Origin: Propionivibrio soli
GTDB taxonomy: Bacteria > Pseudomonadota > Gammaproteobacteria > Burkholderiales > Rhodocyclaceae
Assembly: GCF_025770765.1 (NCBI RefSeq)
Contig: NZ_JANZKY010000019.1
Coordinates: 29,836 to 93,835, forward strand
DNA length: 64,000 bases
Reading direction: 5' to 3'
Shown here: in pieces, positions 36,467 to 45,725 of the stretch
How the letters are laid out: the number at the start of each line of letters is the position of its first letter
Position numbering within the stretch: position 1 is the first letter of the stretch
The notes under the pieces: model-generated
What the model saw: the letters and a program-made list of their open reading frames with translations, nothing else
Database searches by the model: none
What the model was told of the DNA's origin: nothing
Translations under genes and position numbers: made by a program

Positions 36467-38665
36467 TTACTGAAACGCTTCCGCGCGCTTGATCGACTCC
36501 GCGAGCCCGGCTTCGTCTGCATTGCGCGGCTTGCCGGGGTGAATGATCGCTACTTGGCAGTTTTCCGCCGCTTCGACGAGTTGCGCGTACGTGCCGGCAT
36601 TGATGTCTTTGATGAATGCCTGCTTGTTGCCGTCATAGGCGAACATCTTGTCATTGACCTGGATGCATTCGTTGCACGAAGCGCACCGTGGCGTTTCGAT
36701 ATACGCTTCATCCGACGACTTTTCCGGCTCGCTTTCAGCGGCGGCGGCCGGCGCGGGGCTCAGCGTTGCGGCGGCGGGGGACGGCGCCGGGACGGCAGAA
36801 GCCATTGCGCTGGCGGCGACGATGACGCGTGCACTCTCTTCCCACGCTGCTTTCTCGCGAGCGACCGCTTTCTCGACGTGCGAGTTGTGGATGCCGCCGA
36901 GCTCCTGCAGGCTGTTCCACATGGACAGGCAACGACGCGCCTCGCGGATGAGCTTTTCACTGACAATCACCTTCTGCAACCGATCGTCTTCATCGACCAT
37001 CAGCACCGAGGGCACGCTGTCGATCCGGTCGATGCTATCCCATTTGTCGCGAGCGATAATGTCCCCGGCATTGGTGAGCGCCTCGTTCCATTGCGCTTTT
37101 GGCACCTTGGCGAAGAACTCGGCATAACGTGCGTCTGACGCCACGAAATCGACCAGGGTGAACGGCGCCTGGGCCGTCACCGTCTGGCAGGCATCGTCTT
37201 CATAAACAATGCGATGCGCGGCCCAATCGAGCTCCGCCTGCGGATTGATGGCGAGCGAGAAACGCGAGGCCCAATCGTTACCTGACGACGGGTCCATCGT
37301 GAAGGCCGGAAAAACGCGCGATTCGAGTGCCGCTGCGCCGATCAGATAGGGCGGCATGTGGGCGCTGCTGCCAGCAATGCCGGAAAACACGCTGAACAGA
37401 GCCGGGCCCGAGCAATCGAGACCGCGCCGGATCTTCTCGCGTAGTTGGTAGAGCGATGACGATGGCGACTGGAGCACGAAGACGCCCGCCATGCCCAGGG
37501 CCATGCGGGCCAATTGCCGGCTGCGCAGTGCGAAGGCAAGGTGTCCGTCGTGGATCGGCGAACGCTCGATGACGTCGTCTGTCTGCACGAGTACCTTGAT
37601 CGGCAGGTTCAGCGACATGATCTCCGTTAGCCAGCTCAACTCCTCGCCCGGCAGCTCGTGCGCGTGCAGGCGAACCAGATAGTCCGGGAAGATTGCCATG
37701 TCGCGGGGGTCGAGGCCGCTTTCACCGAAGGACTCGAACAGCCGATCATGCTTGGATTCGCTGTATTCCCCCTTGACCTCGAGCTCGGCGACGGCCACGG
37801 CCTTTGAAAGCTCGATGGCCTTCGGCATCCGCTCCCGATACGCGGCGATCGCTGCGGCACAGGAATCGAAAGCGAACGTATAGGTGCCTTTATCGGACTG
37901 GGAGGTTGGGAAAAACTGCTGCGACTGCAGCGTGGCAAGCAGCTTCTCGATACGGCGGCGACGGCTCTTGGTGAGGCTTTCCTTCGGCGCCGATTTGGCG
38001 AGAATCCGTGACATGGCCTCGAAGTCGAAGTGGTCCATCGGGCCCGAGCCGAACGAGCGCTTGAGGTTCTCGGCGCTCCTGCCGACATTCGACGTCGCGA
38101 AATCGGCCTGCAGGATTTCGTTGAGCTTGATGACCAGCCGTTTGACGATGTCGCCGAAACGGCGGGCGCGGCGAGTCTGCGTCAGCGCCCACACATGGCC
38201 GAGATAGTGGAATGGCATCGAAACATTGCAATCGATCACTTCGCCATCGACCTTGAGGTTGGCGCGGGCGCGTGAGAGTGCTTCGGCGACTTCCTTGTCC
38301 TCACTCGTCAGTTCCGACGCGGCCTTTTCCCACAGCGGTATCAGGGGCGCGCTATCCTGCGCCGTTGCGAGCGAGCGAATGCGTTGCTCGAGGCGCAGGA
38401 CATGCTTCCGGATGCGATCGCCGTCACTTCCTTTGGCGATTTTCTCGAGAATGCCGTCAATCAGACCCGAGAGCGATTCGACGCAGGGGCCATCCGGCGC
38501 GTCCTTGAGCAGGACCAGCGGGAAGTCGTAGCGCAATCTCGTGAGATCGCGGTAGTTGGCAAAGAGGGCGGGGCGCAGATTGAGCCCGTCGATCGACGAC
38601 AGGTTCGGCGTGTTTATTTTTCCGCTCAGGAAAAAGGCAACGTGGGCTTGCAGATCAGCTTCCAT
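36467..38665 (-). CDS. Large protein with C-terminal one-cluster ferredoxin domain, kor operon
   Basis: 732 residues. The last 75 residues are ferredoxin-like: CASCNEC supplies Cys661, Cys664 and Cys667, and ENCQVAIIHPG supplies Cys703, enough for one [4Fe-4S] cluster. An Ala/Pro-rich linker (about residues 620-650) separates this from about 600 residues of unassigned sequence. That part has a soluble, helical look with PFOR-like phrases in its centre (GVFVLQSPSSSLYQLREKIRRG, ALFSVFSG, PAFTMDPSSGNDWASRFSL). No thiamine-binding motif is seen. Last gene of the operon, 90 bases after korB. It is probably an electron-carrier or docking subunit for KorAB; that role is inferred from position and the ferredoxin tail. 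Confidence 0.7.
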   Translation of the reverse strand: MEADLQAHVAFFLSGKINTPNLSSIDGLNLRPALFANYRDLTRLRYDFPLVLLKDAPDGPCVESLSGLIDGILEKIAKGSDGDRIRKHVLRLEQRIRSLATAQDSAPLIPLWEKAASELTSEDKEVAEALSRARANLKVDGEVIDCNVSMPFHYLGHVWALTQTRRARRFGDIVKRLVIKLNEILQADFATSNVGRSAENLKRSFGSGPMDHFDFEAMSRILAKSAPKESLTKSRRRRIEKLLATLQSQQFFPTSQSDKGTYTFAFDSCAAAIAAYRERMPKAIELSKAVAVAELEVKGEYSESKHDRLFESFGESGLDPRDMAIFPDYLVRLHAHELPGEELSWLTEIMSLNLPIKVLVQTDDVIERSPIHDGHLAFALRSRQLARMALGMAGVFVLQSPSSSLYQLREKIRRGLDCSGPALFSVFSGIAGSSAHMPPYLIGAAALESRVFPAFTMDPSSGNDWASRFSLAINPQAELDWAAHRIVYEDDACQTVTAQAPFTLVDFVASDARYAEFFAKVPKAQWNEALTNAGDIIARDKWDSIDRIDSVPSVLMVDEDDRLQKVIVSEKLIREARRCLSMWNSLQELGGIHNSHVEKAVAREKAAWEESARVIVAASAMASAVPAPSPAAATLSPAPAAAAESEPEKSSDEAYIETPRCASCNECIQVNDKMFAYDGNKQAFIKDINAGTYAQLVEAAENCQVAIIHPGKPRNADEAGLAESIKRAEAFQ

Positions 38666-38755
38666 GAGTAGCTATCTCGTCAGTTATTGAGTCCGTGTCC
38701 GCGGCGGAACGGAGTAATGCCGCCGGGACGTCCGTCTTGGCCTCGTGATTCCATC

Positions 38756-39709
38756 TCAGACCGTGTATTTGTCCAGTTCGGCGTCGAAGTTGCGACGGAT
38801 CGCGTCGACCGTCCGTAAGGCACCGGCGTGCCGCGTGTCTTCGTAACACGGTATCTCCGGGTTGCGATACAGGATGCCGACTGGAATCGCCTCTTGATTC
38901 GACGCGATTTCACGCGCGCGGTGGATGTCACGCGGGTTGTGCTCGATCTGGTTCTTGTACACGCGGGACAGCCCGGGGCTGAGTTGCAGCCCGTCGGCAT
39001 GATGTACGAGCTGGATGCGTTCCGGGTCTTGCAGCCAGGGATCGAGCGACTTCGGCAGCCATTCCGGGCAGCGTTGAACGATGCGCACGAACGAGAAGCC
39101 CTTGTGGTGGTATGCCGCCTTGACGATCTCGAACAGCGTCTCGGGAATCCAGTCCACCGCCTGGGCGACGAAGGACGCGTTGACCACTCCGAGCGTCACC
39201 GTCAGCGGATTCAGCCCGTCGAGGTAGCTGCCGCGCGGCGTAGTGTTGCTCTTGGTTCCGATCGGCGATGTGGGAGAGGCTTGCTTCTTGGTCAATCCGT
39301 AAATCTGGTTGTCATGCAGGAAGACCGTCATGTTCATGTTGTAGCGGATGGCGTGCACCCAGTGCGCCGCACCGATGCTGCAACAGTCGCCATCGCCGGT
39401 GTTAACGAACACCGTGAGGTCCGGGCGGGCCATCTTGACGCCTTCGGCGACGGGGAAGGCGCGGCCGTGGATGCCGTGGAAGCCGTAGGTCTTCATGTAG
39501 TGCGGGAAACGGCTGGAGCAGCCGATACCGGAGACGAACACGGTTTTTTCCGGGCGCAGGCCTTCATCGCGGCACAGTCGCTGGATCGCGGCGAGGATCG
39601 CATTGTCGCCGCAGCCTGTGCACCAGCGTGGGACGCCGCTTTGGTAGTCTTCCAGCGCTTGCTGCTCCTTGTAGAGTTCGAGCAGTTGCTTGGTGGCGGA
39701 TAATTTCAT
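38756..39709 (-). CDS. korB: 2-Oxoacid:ferredoxin oxidoreductase beta subunit
   Basis: 317 residues. Seen: cluster cysteines in RWCTGCGDNAI (about 30-33), GIGCSS and VRIVQRCPEW; the ThDP/Mg motif NTGDGDCCSIGAAHWVHAIRYNMN, followed by LHDNQIYGLTKKQASPTS. This is the catalytic thiamine- and [4Fe-4S]-binding subunit. The IYGLTKKQ.SPTS loop is typical of 2-oxoglutarate-type enzymes in this group, so 2-oxoglutarate is the likeliest substrate, giving succinyl-CoA, CO2 and reduced ferredoxin. It starts 12 bases after korA. Confidence 0.92.
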   Translation of the reverse strand: MKLSATKQLLELYKEQQALEDYQSGVPRWCTGCGDNAILAAIQRLCRDEGLRPEKTVFVSGIGCSSRFPHYMKTYGFHGIHGRAFPVAEGVKMARPDLTVFVNTGDGDCCSIGAAHWVHAIRYNMNMTVFLHDNQIYGLTKKQASPTSPIGTKSNTTPRGSYLDGLNPLTVTLGVVNASFVAQAVDWIPETLFEIVKAAYHHKGFSFVRIVQRCPEWLPKSLDPWLQDPERIQLVHHADGLQLSPGLSRVYKNQIEHNPRDIHRAREIASNQEAIPVGILYRNPEIPCYEDTRHAGALRTVDAIRRNFDAELDKYTV

Positions 39710-39721
39710 GATGTCTCTTCC

Positions 39722-41599
39722 CTATTTTTCGAGCTTGGCCAGCAGCACGCGGCGGATCGTGCGCGGCTTCACGGGTTGGCCGCGGACTTCGGTCCAGCAG
39801 TCGACGTCGATCAGATAACGCGAACGCAGCAGGGTGGCGAGGGCCGAGTAGCGGCGGCTGTCCTCGTTGATCAGCTCGTCGTCCGGGCTGTCGCTCCAGT
39901 TGGTCTCAATCGTCATGACCTTCTTGAAGCGCTGCAGGATTTCCTTGATCCCCGGCTGCATCGGCTGCAGGAAGCGCAGATGGATCGACGAAACCTTCTT
40001 GCCCTCGGCTTGCAGGCCGGCAACCGCTTCCTCGATTGCACCCTTGGTGCTGCCCCAACCGACGACGAGCAGGTCACCCTTCGGCGCGCCGAAGACTTCA
40101 GGCGGCAACAACGTCTTTTGCAGGGCCGCCAGCTTCAGGCTGCGCATGCGCAGGCCTTCCTGGTTGATGTCGGGGTCGTAGGCGACATGGCTTTGCCGGT
40201 CGTGGGCAAGGCCCGTCACGGTATGCATGCCGCCCGGCTGACCGGGAATGAAGCGGCGCGCGATGCCGGTGACCGGATCCCAGTCGTAAGGCTTGGCGCC
40301 TTCGGGGACCGGGTTCTGGTCATAGGGGGGCGCAAGCCATGCTTCGTTGAATTCGGGACGCGGGAACGGCTGCTGCGACGACGACAGGCTGGCGTCGGAG
40401 AGTACGACGACGACCGTGTTGAACGTTTCCGCGATCCGGCGGGCGGTGATCATCGAATAGAAACAATCTTCGATGGTCGCCGGTGCCATGACCACCTTAG
40501 GTGCGTCGCCGTGGCTGCCGTAGATTGCCGTCAGCATGTCGCCCTGTTCGACCTTGGTTGGCTGGCCGGTGCTCGGACCGCCGCGCTGGACATTGACGAC
40601 GACGAGCGGAATCTCGGCCATGACGGCGAGCCCGATCGCCTCCTGTTTGAGCGAGTACCCCGGCCCCGACGTGATCGTCACCGTGCACTTGCTCGCATAC
40701 GAAGCGCCGATCGCGAACGCGCACGCGGAGATTTCGTCCTCGGCCTGATGCACGATGCCGCCGACGCGCTCGAAGGCTTCCGACAGATAGTGCGACGCCG
40801 ACGTGGCCGGCGTGATTGGATACATTGCGCAGATTTCCATCCCCGACGCCATGACGCCAAGCGCCAGCGACGTGTTGCCGTTCATCGAGATCAACTTCTT
40901 GTCCGACGGCGTGGCCGGAATGCGGAAACTGAAGTCGATGTTCTCCACCGCCCATTTGTGGCCGGCTTCGAGCAGAACGATGTTGGCGTCGATCACGCTG
41001 CGATCTTTCTTGCCGAAGGTGAGCGCGATCTGCTCACGTGCCGCTTGCAGATCGAAGCTGTAGATATGGCAGAGTAGGCCGAGCGCAAACATGTTCTTAC
41101 CGCGACGCGCGTTCGACGTGATCTTCAGGCACTCCTCCTCCATAGGGATTTCGTGCACTTTGTATCCCGCCTTGACGAGCCGCTCATACGCCTCGGTATA
41201 CGATTTGGCGATGCCGGGGTCAGCATGCGTGCGCCACATGTTCTCAAGCAGGATGATGCAACCCGGCTTGAGCTCGCGCGCATTGACGCGACCGAGCAGC
41301 ACCTGCTCGTTGAACGCGACGACGAGGTCGGTTTCGTCGCCGCCGTTGGTGATGTACTCCGAGCCGATGCGGATGCGGTTGCCGCTCGCGCCGGCCACGC
41401 TGCGGGCGGGCGGGCGAATTTCGGCTGGGATGATTTCGGTCGTCCAGATGCCGTTGCCCATGCGTGCGGCGATGGACCCGAGTGTCTGTCCGCAGCGTTG
41501 CGCGCCTTCGCCCGAGTCGCTGATGATCTCGACGATGTGCTCCTGAAGCGTCGTGCAAGACATGCCGCCGGCCTTCTTTGCAGATTTCTTTGTGGTCAT
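39722..41599 (-). CDS. korA: 2-Oxoacid:ferredoxin oxidoreductase alpha subunit (gamma-alpha fusion)
   Basis: 625 residues: N-terminal gamma-type domain (EIISDSGEGAQRCGQTLGS to about residue 185) fused to the alpha domain (NGNTSLALGVMASGMEICAMYPITPATSASHYL; HQAEDEISACAFAIGASYAS; SGPGYSLKQEAIGLA; QRGGPSTGQPTKVEQGD). The YPITP motif contacts ThDP across the subunit interface. It pairs with KorB. ATGs at 41608 and 41599 are both possible; the second has better ribosome binding site spacing. It starts 19 bases after the NfnB-like gene. Confidence 0.92.
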   Translation of the reverse strand: MTTKKSAKKAGGMSCTTLQEHIVEIISDSGEGAQRCGQTLGSIAARMGNGIWTTEIIPAEIRPPARSVAGASGNRIRIGSEYITNGGDETDLVVAFNEQVLLGRVNARELKPGCIILLENMWRTHADPGIAKSYTEAYERLVKAGYKVHEIPMEEECLKITSNARRGKNMFALGLLCHIYSFDLQAAREQIALTFGKKDRSVIDANIVLLEAGHKWAVENIDFSFRIPATPSDKKLISMNGNTSLALGVMASGMEICAMYPITPATSASHYLSEAFERVGGIVHQAEDEISACAFAIGASYASKCTVTITSGPGYSLKQEAIGLAVMAEIPLVVVNVQRGGPSTGQPTKVEQGDMLTAIYGSHGDAPKVVMAPATIEDCFYSMITARRIAETFNTVVVVLSDASLSSSQQPFPRPEFNEAWLAPPYDQNPVPEGAKPYDWDPVTGIARRFIPGQPGGMHTVTGLAHDRQSHVAYDPDINQEGLRMRSLKLAALQKTLLPPEVFGAPKGDLLVVGWGSTKGAIEEAVAGLQAEGKKVSSIHLRFLQPMQPGIKEILQRFKKVMTIETNWSDSPDDELINEDSRRYSALATLLRSRYLIDVDCWTEVRGQPVKPRTIRRVLLAKLEK

Positions 41600-41618
41600 A
41601 GGTGCCATTCCAAGTGTC

Positions 41619-43109
41619 TTATGCCCTGACTCGGACGAAGTTCTTTTCGGCGAGGTCGATGCCGAACAAGGTGTCTTCACCGGAGTGGTAGGGATGCTGC
41701 GGATCGCGGATTCCGAGGTAGGCCTTCATGCTTGCCGCCGCCTTGCGTCCGGCGCCCATGGCCATGATCACGGTCGCCGCGCCGGTGACGATGTCGCCAC
41801 CGGCGAACACGCCTGCCATCGACGTTGCGAGGTTTGCATCGGTGTCGATGTAGCCCCACTTGTTGAGCTTGAGCTTCGACGTCTGGCCCATGATCGGATT
41901 GGCGTTAGTGCCGATGGCATAGACGATCAGGTCGACCTCGAAGTCGAACTCGCTGCCGGGGACGGGCACCGGCCGACGGCGACCGGATTCGTCGGGCTCG
42001 CCGAGTTCCATGCGTACGCAGCGCATACCGCGTACGCCGCCCGACCCATTGTCGAGCACGGCCACCGGATTGGTCAGCCAATGGAACTCCACGCCTTCTT
42101 CCTCGGCGTGATGAACTTCCTCGGCTCGGGCCGGCGCTTCCTTGCGCGAACGACGGTAGATGCAGTAAACCTTTTCGGCGCCGAGACGTAGCGATACACG
42201 CATCGCATCCATTGCCGTATTGCCTGCGCCGACGACGGCGACGCGTTTGCCGATCGGCTGCGGTGTGTCGAAGTTTGGAAACTCTTTGGCGCGCATCAGG
42301 TTGCAGCGGGTGAGCAGTTCGTTCGCGGACAATACGCCGTTCAGCGAGTCGCCCGGAATGCCGAGCATCGTCGGATAACCCGCGCCGACGCCGACGAAGA
42401 CGGCATCGAAGCCCATCTCGGTGGTCATCTGCTCAACGGTGAACAACCGTCCGACGAGCGTGTTGCACTGGAACTTGACGCCCAGCTTCCTGAGGTTGTT
42501 GATCTCCGCGTCGATTACTGAGTTGGGCAGGCGGAAGTCCGGAATCCCATACTTGAGAACGCCTCCCGGCTGGTGGAAGGCTTCGAAGACGGTAACGTCG
42601 CAACCGGCCTTCGCCATGTCCGCCGCGCAGGCCATGCCCGCAGGACCCGAACCGATGATGCCGACCTTGAAGCCGGAGGGCTCGATATAGGGAATGTTGG
42701 CCCAGCCTTCACGAATCGCCGTGTCGCCGACGAAGCGCTCGAGGCGCCCGATGGCCACCGGTTCGAGCGAGTCACCGACCGTACATTTTCCTTCGCACTG
42801 GTTTTCCTGCGGGCAGACGCGGCCGCAGATCGCCGGCAGCAGGCTGGTCTCGGTCAGGATGTCGTAGGCCCCGCGCAGGTCTTTTTGATTGATCTTCTGG
42901 ATGAAGCCTGGGATATTGATGCCGACCGGGCAGCCGGAGACGCAGGGCTGATCCGGGCACATCAAGCACCGTTCCGATTCGCGCAATGCGTCGTCGGGAT
43001 GATACCCGCAGGCTACTTCCTCAAAATTCCGGGCGCGTACGGCGGCCGGCTGTTCCGGCATCGGCGTGCGCTCCTGCGGAATCGTTCGAATCGTCTTTTT
43101 TTTCGCCAT
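41619..43109 (-). CDS. NfnB/SudA-like NAD(P)H:ferredoxin oxidoreductase large subunit
   Basis: 496 residues of the glutamate-synthase-small-chain family. N terminus binds two [4Fe-4S] clusters (CLMCPDQPCVSGCPVGINIPGFI and ICGRVCPQENQCEGKC). FAD motif IIGSGPAGMACAADMA follows at about 148, with PGGVLKYGIPDFRLP, then the NADP(H) motif VVGAGNTAMDAMR. With no gltB large subunit here but an NfnA-like gene directly upstream (39 bases) and korAB downstream, it is most likely the large subunit of a bifurcating NADH-dependent reduced ferredoxin:NADP+ oxidoreductase or a KorC-like NAD(P)+ reductase. Which one is not decidable from sequence alone. Confidence 0.85.
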   Translation of the reverse strand: MAKKKTIRTIPQERTPMPEQPAAVRARNFEEVACGYHPDDALRESERCLMCPDQPCVSGCPVGINIPGFIQKINQKDLRGAYDILTETSLLPAICGRVCPQENQCEGKCTVGDSLEPVAIGRLERFVGDTAIREGWANIPYIEPSGFKVGIIGSGPAGMACAADMAKAGCDVTVFEAFHQPGGVLKYGIPDFRLPNSVIDAEINNLRKLGVKFQCNTLVGRLFTVEQMTTEMGFDAVFVGVGAGYPTMLGIPGDSLNGVLSANELLTRCNLMRAKEFPNFDTPQPIGKRVAVVGAGNTAMDAMRVSLRLGAEKVYCIYRRSRKEAPARAEEVHHAEEEGVEFHWLTNPVAVLDNGSGGVRGMRCVRMELGEPDESGRRRPVPVPGSEFDFEVDLIVYAIGTNANPIMGQTSKLKLNKWGYIDTDANLATSMAGVFAGGDIVTGAATVIMAMGAGRKAAASMKAYLGIRDPQHPYHSGEDTLFGIDLAEKNFVRVRA

Positions 43110-43148
43110 GGTTATGTACCGTTGAGCTTGGAGTGAGTCGGGGCGCCG

Positions 43149-44054
43149 TTACTTGCGGGCGCTTTCCTTGACCGCGCTGCTGATCTTCTTCTGCAGGCGG
43201 CAGCCCTTCTCGTGTTCCCAGTGATCGAGCGCCATACGTTCCTCTTTCGTATACCGACGCAGGCGCATCAGAAGATCGTCGAAGTCGACCAGGTGTCCGT
43301 CGAAGTCAGGGCCGTCGACACAGGCGAATTTCACTTGGTCGCCGATCTTGACGCGGCAACCGCCACACATGCCGGTGCCGTCGACCATCACCGGGTTCAG
43401 GCTGACCATCGTCTTGATCTTCAGTGGCCGGGTCGCCTCGGCACAGCCCTTCATCATGATCGGTGGGCCAATGGCGATCACTTCGTCGATGTCGGCGTGT
43501 TTCTCCACGGCCTGCGCGATGCCGGCGGTAACGAGGCCCTTGATGCCTGCCGAACCATCGTCTGTGCAGATGATGAACTCATCGCAGACGGCGCGGAACT
43601 TCTTGTCCCAGAAGACGAGGTCCTTGTTGCGGAAGCCGACGACGCCGATCACGTAGGCGCCGGCCTCCTTGAAGGCCCGCGCTTGCGGATAGATCGGGGC
43701 GACGCCCAGACCGCCCCCGACACAGACGACTTTCTTGGCGTGGCTGACAGGACTCGGAATGCCCATCGGCCCGACCAGCGCGTAGAGCGACGTGCCAACC
43801 TGGCATTCCTGCTGCATTTGGCGCGTCGTTTTTCCGACCGCCTGGATGACGAGGGTGATCGTTCCTTTCTCCCGGTCGAAATCGGCGATCGTCAGCGGAA
43901 TGCGTTCGCCGTTTTCGTGCAGCATCACGATCACGAATTGCCCCGGCTTGGCCGCTTTGGCCATCAGGGGATGACGCACTTCAAGCAGATAGGTGACGTC
44001 GGAAAAGTCCTCCCGAGTCACGATTTCAAAGTCTGGCATTTTGCTCACTTTCAT
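43149..44054 (-). CDS. NfnA/SudB-like ferredoxin-NADP reductase subunit
   Basis: 301 residues of the ferredoxin reductase-like family lacking a diaphorase N-extension: flavin-binding segment RIPLTIADFD (about 51-60), NAD(P) motif VCVGGGLGVAPIYPQ (about 110), and a C-terminal cysteine group (GMCGGCRV and FACVDGPDFD) that binds a [2Fe-2S] cluster in NfnA/SudB. In Nfn the small subunit handles NADH and the large subunit NADPH and ferredoxin. A 50-residue charged tail follows the last Cys. A second ATG (44039) is a possible start. First gene of the five-gene operon. Confidence 0.85.
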   Translation of the reverse strand: MKVSKMPDFEIVTREDFSDVTYLLEVRHPLMAKAAKPGQFVIVMLHENGERIPLTIADFDREKGTITLVIQAVGKTTRQMQQECQVGTSLYALVGPMGIPSPVSHAKKVVCVGGGLGVAPIYPQARAFKEAGAYVIGVVGFRNKDLVFWDKKFRAVCDEFIICTDDGSAGIKGLVTAGIAQAVEKHADIDEVIAIGPPIMMKGCAEATRPLKIKTMVSLNPVMVDGTGMCGGCRVKIGDQVKFACVDGPDFDGHLVDFDDLLMRLRRYTKEERMALDHWEHEKGCRLQKKISSAVKESARK

Positions 44055-44567
44055 GTCAGGAGGCGTCCGCGGCCGCGATCCGGCTAGCGCTGCCGCCGGT
44101 CGCGGCTACAAACCCGGGAATGCGCCGACCATGGCATGGCATCGGCCTTGTGAGGGGCCGTACAGATCGGGTGAACGTTGCAAACGGTCATTGATCGAGT
44201 GCTCCGCGGCGTTGCCGCGCCGTGCCTGTCGGTTTTATGGACGAGCCGCAATTGCACAGAACCGCGTGCTCGGAAAAACGGGGAAAATTGAACCCTCAAA
44301 TCGTAGGTGCTCGTAGATGCCTCTACGACATGCTGCTTGATATTGTTATGTGCAAAGTATTCTTCCCGGGCTTGAAAGTTGGCGCAATTGATAGATGTGT
44401 ACAACCTTGTTCCGAATTGGAACTAACTTCTTGTTTTTTGGTCGCGCAAAAAAATGCGAATTTTGTGCCTGGAAAGCCGCTGATCGAGGCCTCTGGCGCC
44501 ATCCTTTGTCGACGTCGGCAAATAATTCATTCAACATGGCACGATGCATTTCCTGCGAGGTTCGAAT
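44055..44567. other. Divergent promoter region between the nfn-kor operon and AI-2E permease
   Basis: 513 bases, noticeably richer in A+T from about 44280 on than its neighbours. A small hairpin TCGTAG/CTACGA lies at 44311-44328, with an extra TCGTAG at 44301. No convincing ORF, RNA or complete FNR box was found. Confidence 0.4.
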
Positions 44568-45725
44568 ATGTTCAGTGATACTCGGCGTGGCCGGCGTACC
44601 GCTCAGCCAAACCAAGGCACGGTCAAGACACCCGCGCGGTCGGCTGCGGTGCACACGGAGAAAGCGGCTCGGGGTGACCTGGCACGCGCTACGTTGGCCA
44701 TCCTCTGCATCCTGCTTCTCCTCGCCGCGTCGTTGTGGATCCTGCGGCCTTTTCTTGCCGCCTCCGTATGGGCGGTGATGATTGTCGTTGCCACTTGGCC
44801 GTTGTTCATGTCGCTCGAGAATCGCCTCGGCGGGCGACGCGTACCGGCCATCGCCGTGATGACGATCGCCATGGTTCTTCTGCTCGTCGTACCGCTGTGG
44901 ATTGCCATCGACATCATCGTGGAGCACGCCGGTGACATGACGGCGCTCGTGCAGCAGATCGCGGCTTCGGGGCTCCCGGCGCCACCACGCTGGCTCGCGG
45001 GATTACCGATGGTGGGAGGAAAGCTCTCTGCGCTTTGGGAACAGGTGGCAGACGCCGGGCCGCAAGGCTGGATGGCGCGTGCTCAACCGTACGCGGCCCA
45101 ATTCGGGAAGTGGATGCTGGCGGAGATCGGCGGGCTCGGCGTCATGCTCATGCAATTCATGCTTATCGTCGCGCTTTCGGCCGTGCTCTACGCGAGCGGA
45201 GAATCCGGAGCGCTCACGGTGCTCCGTTTCGGACGGCGGCTTGCCGGCGAGCGCGGCGAAAACTCGATCATTCTGGCCGGGCAGGCGATCCGGGGCGTTG
45301 CGCTTGGCGTCGGCGTCACCGCGCTCGTGCAAACGGTACTCGGCGGCATCGGGCTGGCGATCACCGGCGTACCGTTCGCGGCATTTCTTTCCGCCGTTAT
45401 GCTCATGCTCTGCATCGCGCAGGTGGGGCCCGGGCCGATCCTCATTCCGGCCGTTATCTGGATGTTTTGGCGCGGCGATACCGGCTGGGGAATCTTCCTG
45501 CTGGTGTGGACGGCCGTCGTCATCACGCTTGATAACTTTCTGCGGCCGGCACTGATCCGTCGAGGTGCCGATTTGCCTTTGTTGCTCATCTTCGCTGGCG
45601 TGATTGGCGGCATGGTGGGCTTTGGATTGGTGGGCATTTTTATCGGTCCGGTCGTCCTTGCCGTGACCTACACGCTGCTCGAAGCGTGGATGTCCGATAC
45701 GTTGGGCGACGCCGACGCGAAATAG
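44568..45725 (+). CDS. AI-2E family (PerM/YdiK-like) membrane protein
   Basis: 385 residues with eight predicted helices: two early ones (LAILCILLLLAASLWIL; WAVMIVVATWPLFM), a long periplasmic/cytoplasmic middle, and the conserved C-terminal block with GVPFAAFLSAVMLMLCIAQVGP, LVWTAVVITLDNFLRPALIRRGADLPLLLIFAGVIGGMVGFGLVGIFIGPV. That last block is the family signature. Members export AI-2 or other small molecules, or act as Na+/H+ antiporters; no substrate can be assigned. The ATG at 44568 has GAGG seven bases upstream and is preferred to one at 44544. Confidence 0.87.
   Translation: MFSDTRRGRRTAQPNQGTVKTPARSAAVHTEKAARGDLARATLAILCILLLLAASLWILRPFLAASVWAVMIVVATWPLFMSLENRLGGRRVPAIAVMTIAMVLLLVVPLWIAIDIIVEHAGDMTALVQQIAASGLPAPPRWLAGLPMVGGKLSALWEQVADAGPQGWMARAQPYAAQFGKWMLAEIGGLGVMLMQFMLIVALSAVLYASGESGALTVLRFGRRLAGERGENSIILAGQAIRGVALGVGVTALVQTVLGGIGLAITGVPFAAFLSAVMLMLCIAQVGPGPILIPAVIWMFWRGDTGWGIFLLVWTAVVITLDNFLRPALIRRGADLPLLLIFAGVIGGMVGFGLVGIFIGPVVLAVTYTLLEAWMSDTLGDADAK

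Noticed and set aside
39776..41077. Plus-strand open frame of about 430 codons opposite korA
   Set aside because: Arg/His/Asp-rich with no motif; antisense artefact.
44337..44350. TTGATATTGTTATG as a possible FNR/ANR box for the nfn-kor operon
   Set aside because: Only the first half-site matches TTGAT-N4-ATCAA; too weak to call.
44222..44578. Open frame of 118 codons upstream of the AI-2E permease
   Set aside because: No recognisable domain and odd composition; it overlaps the likely promoter region and the permease start.
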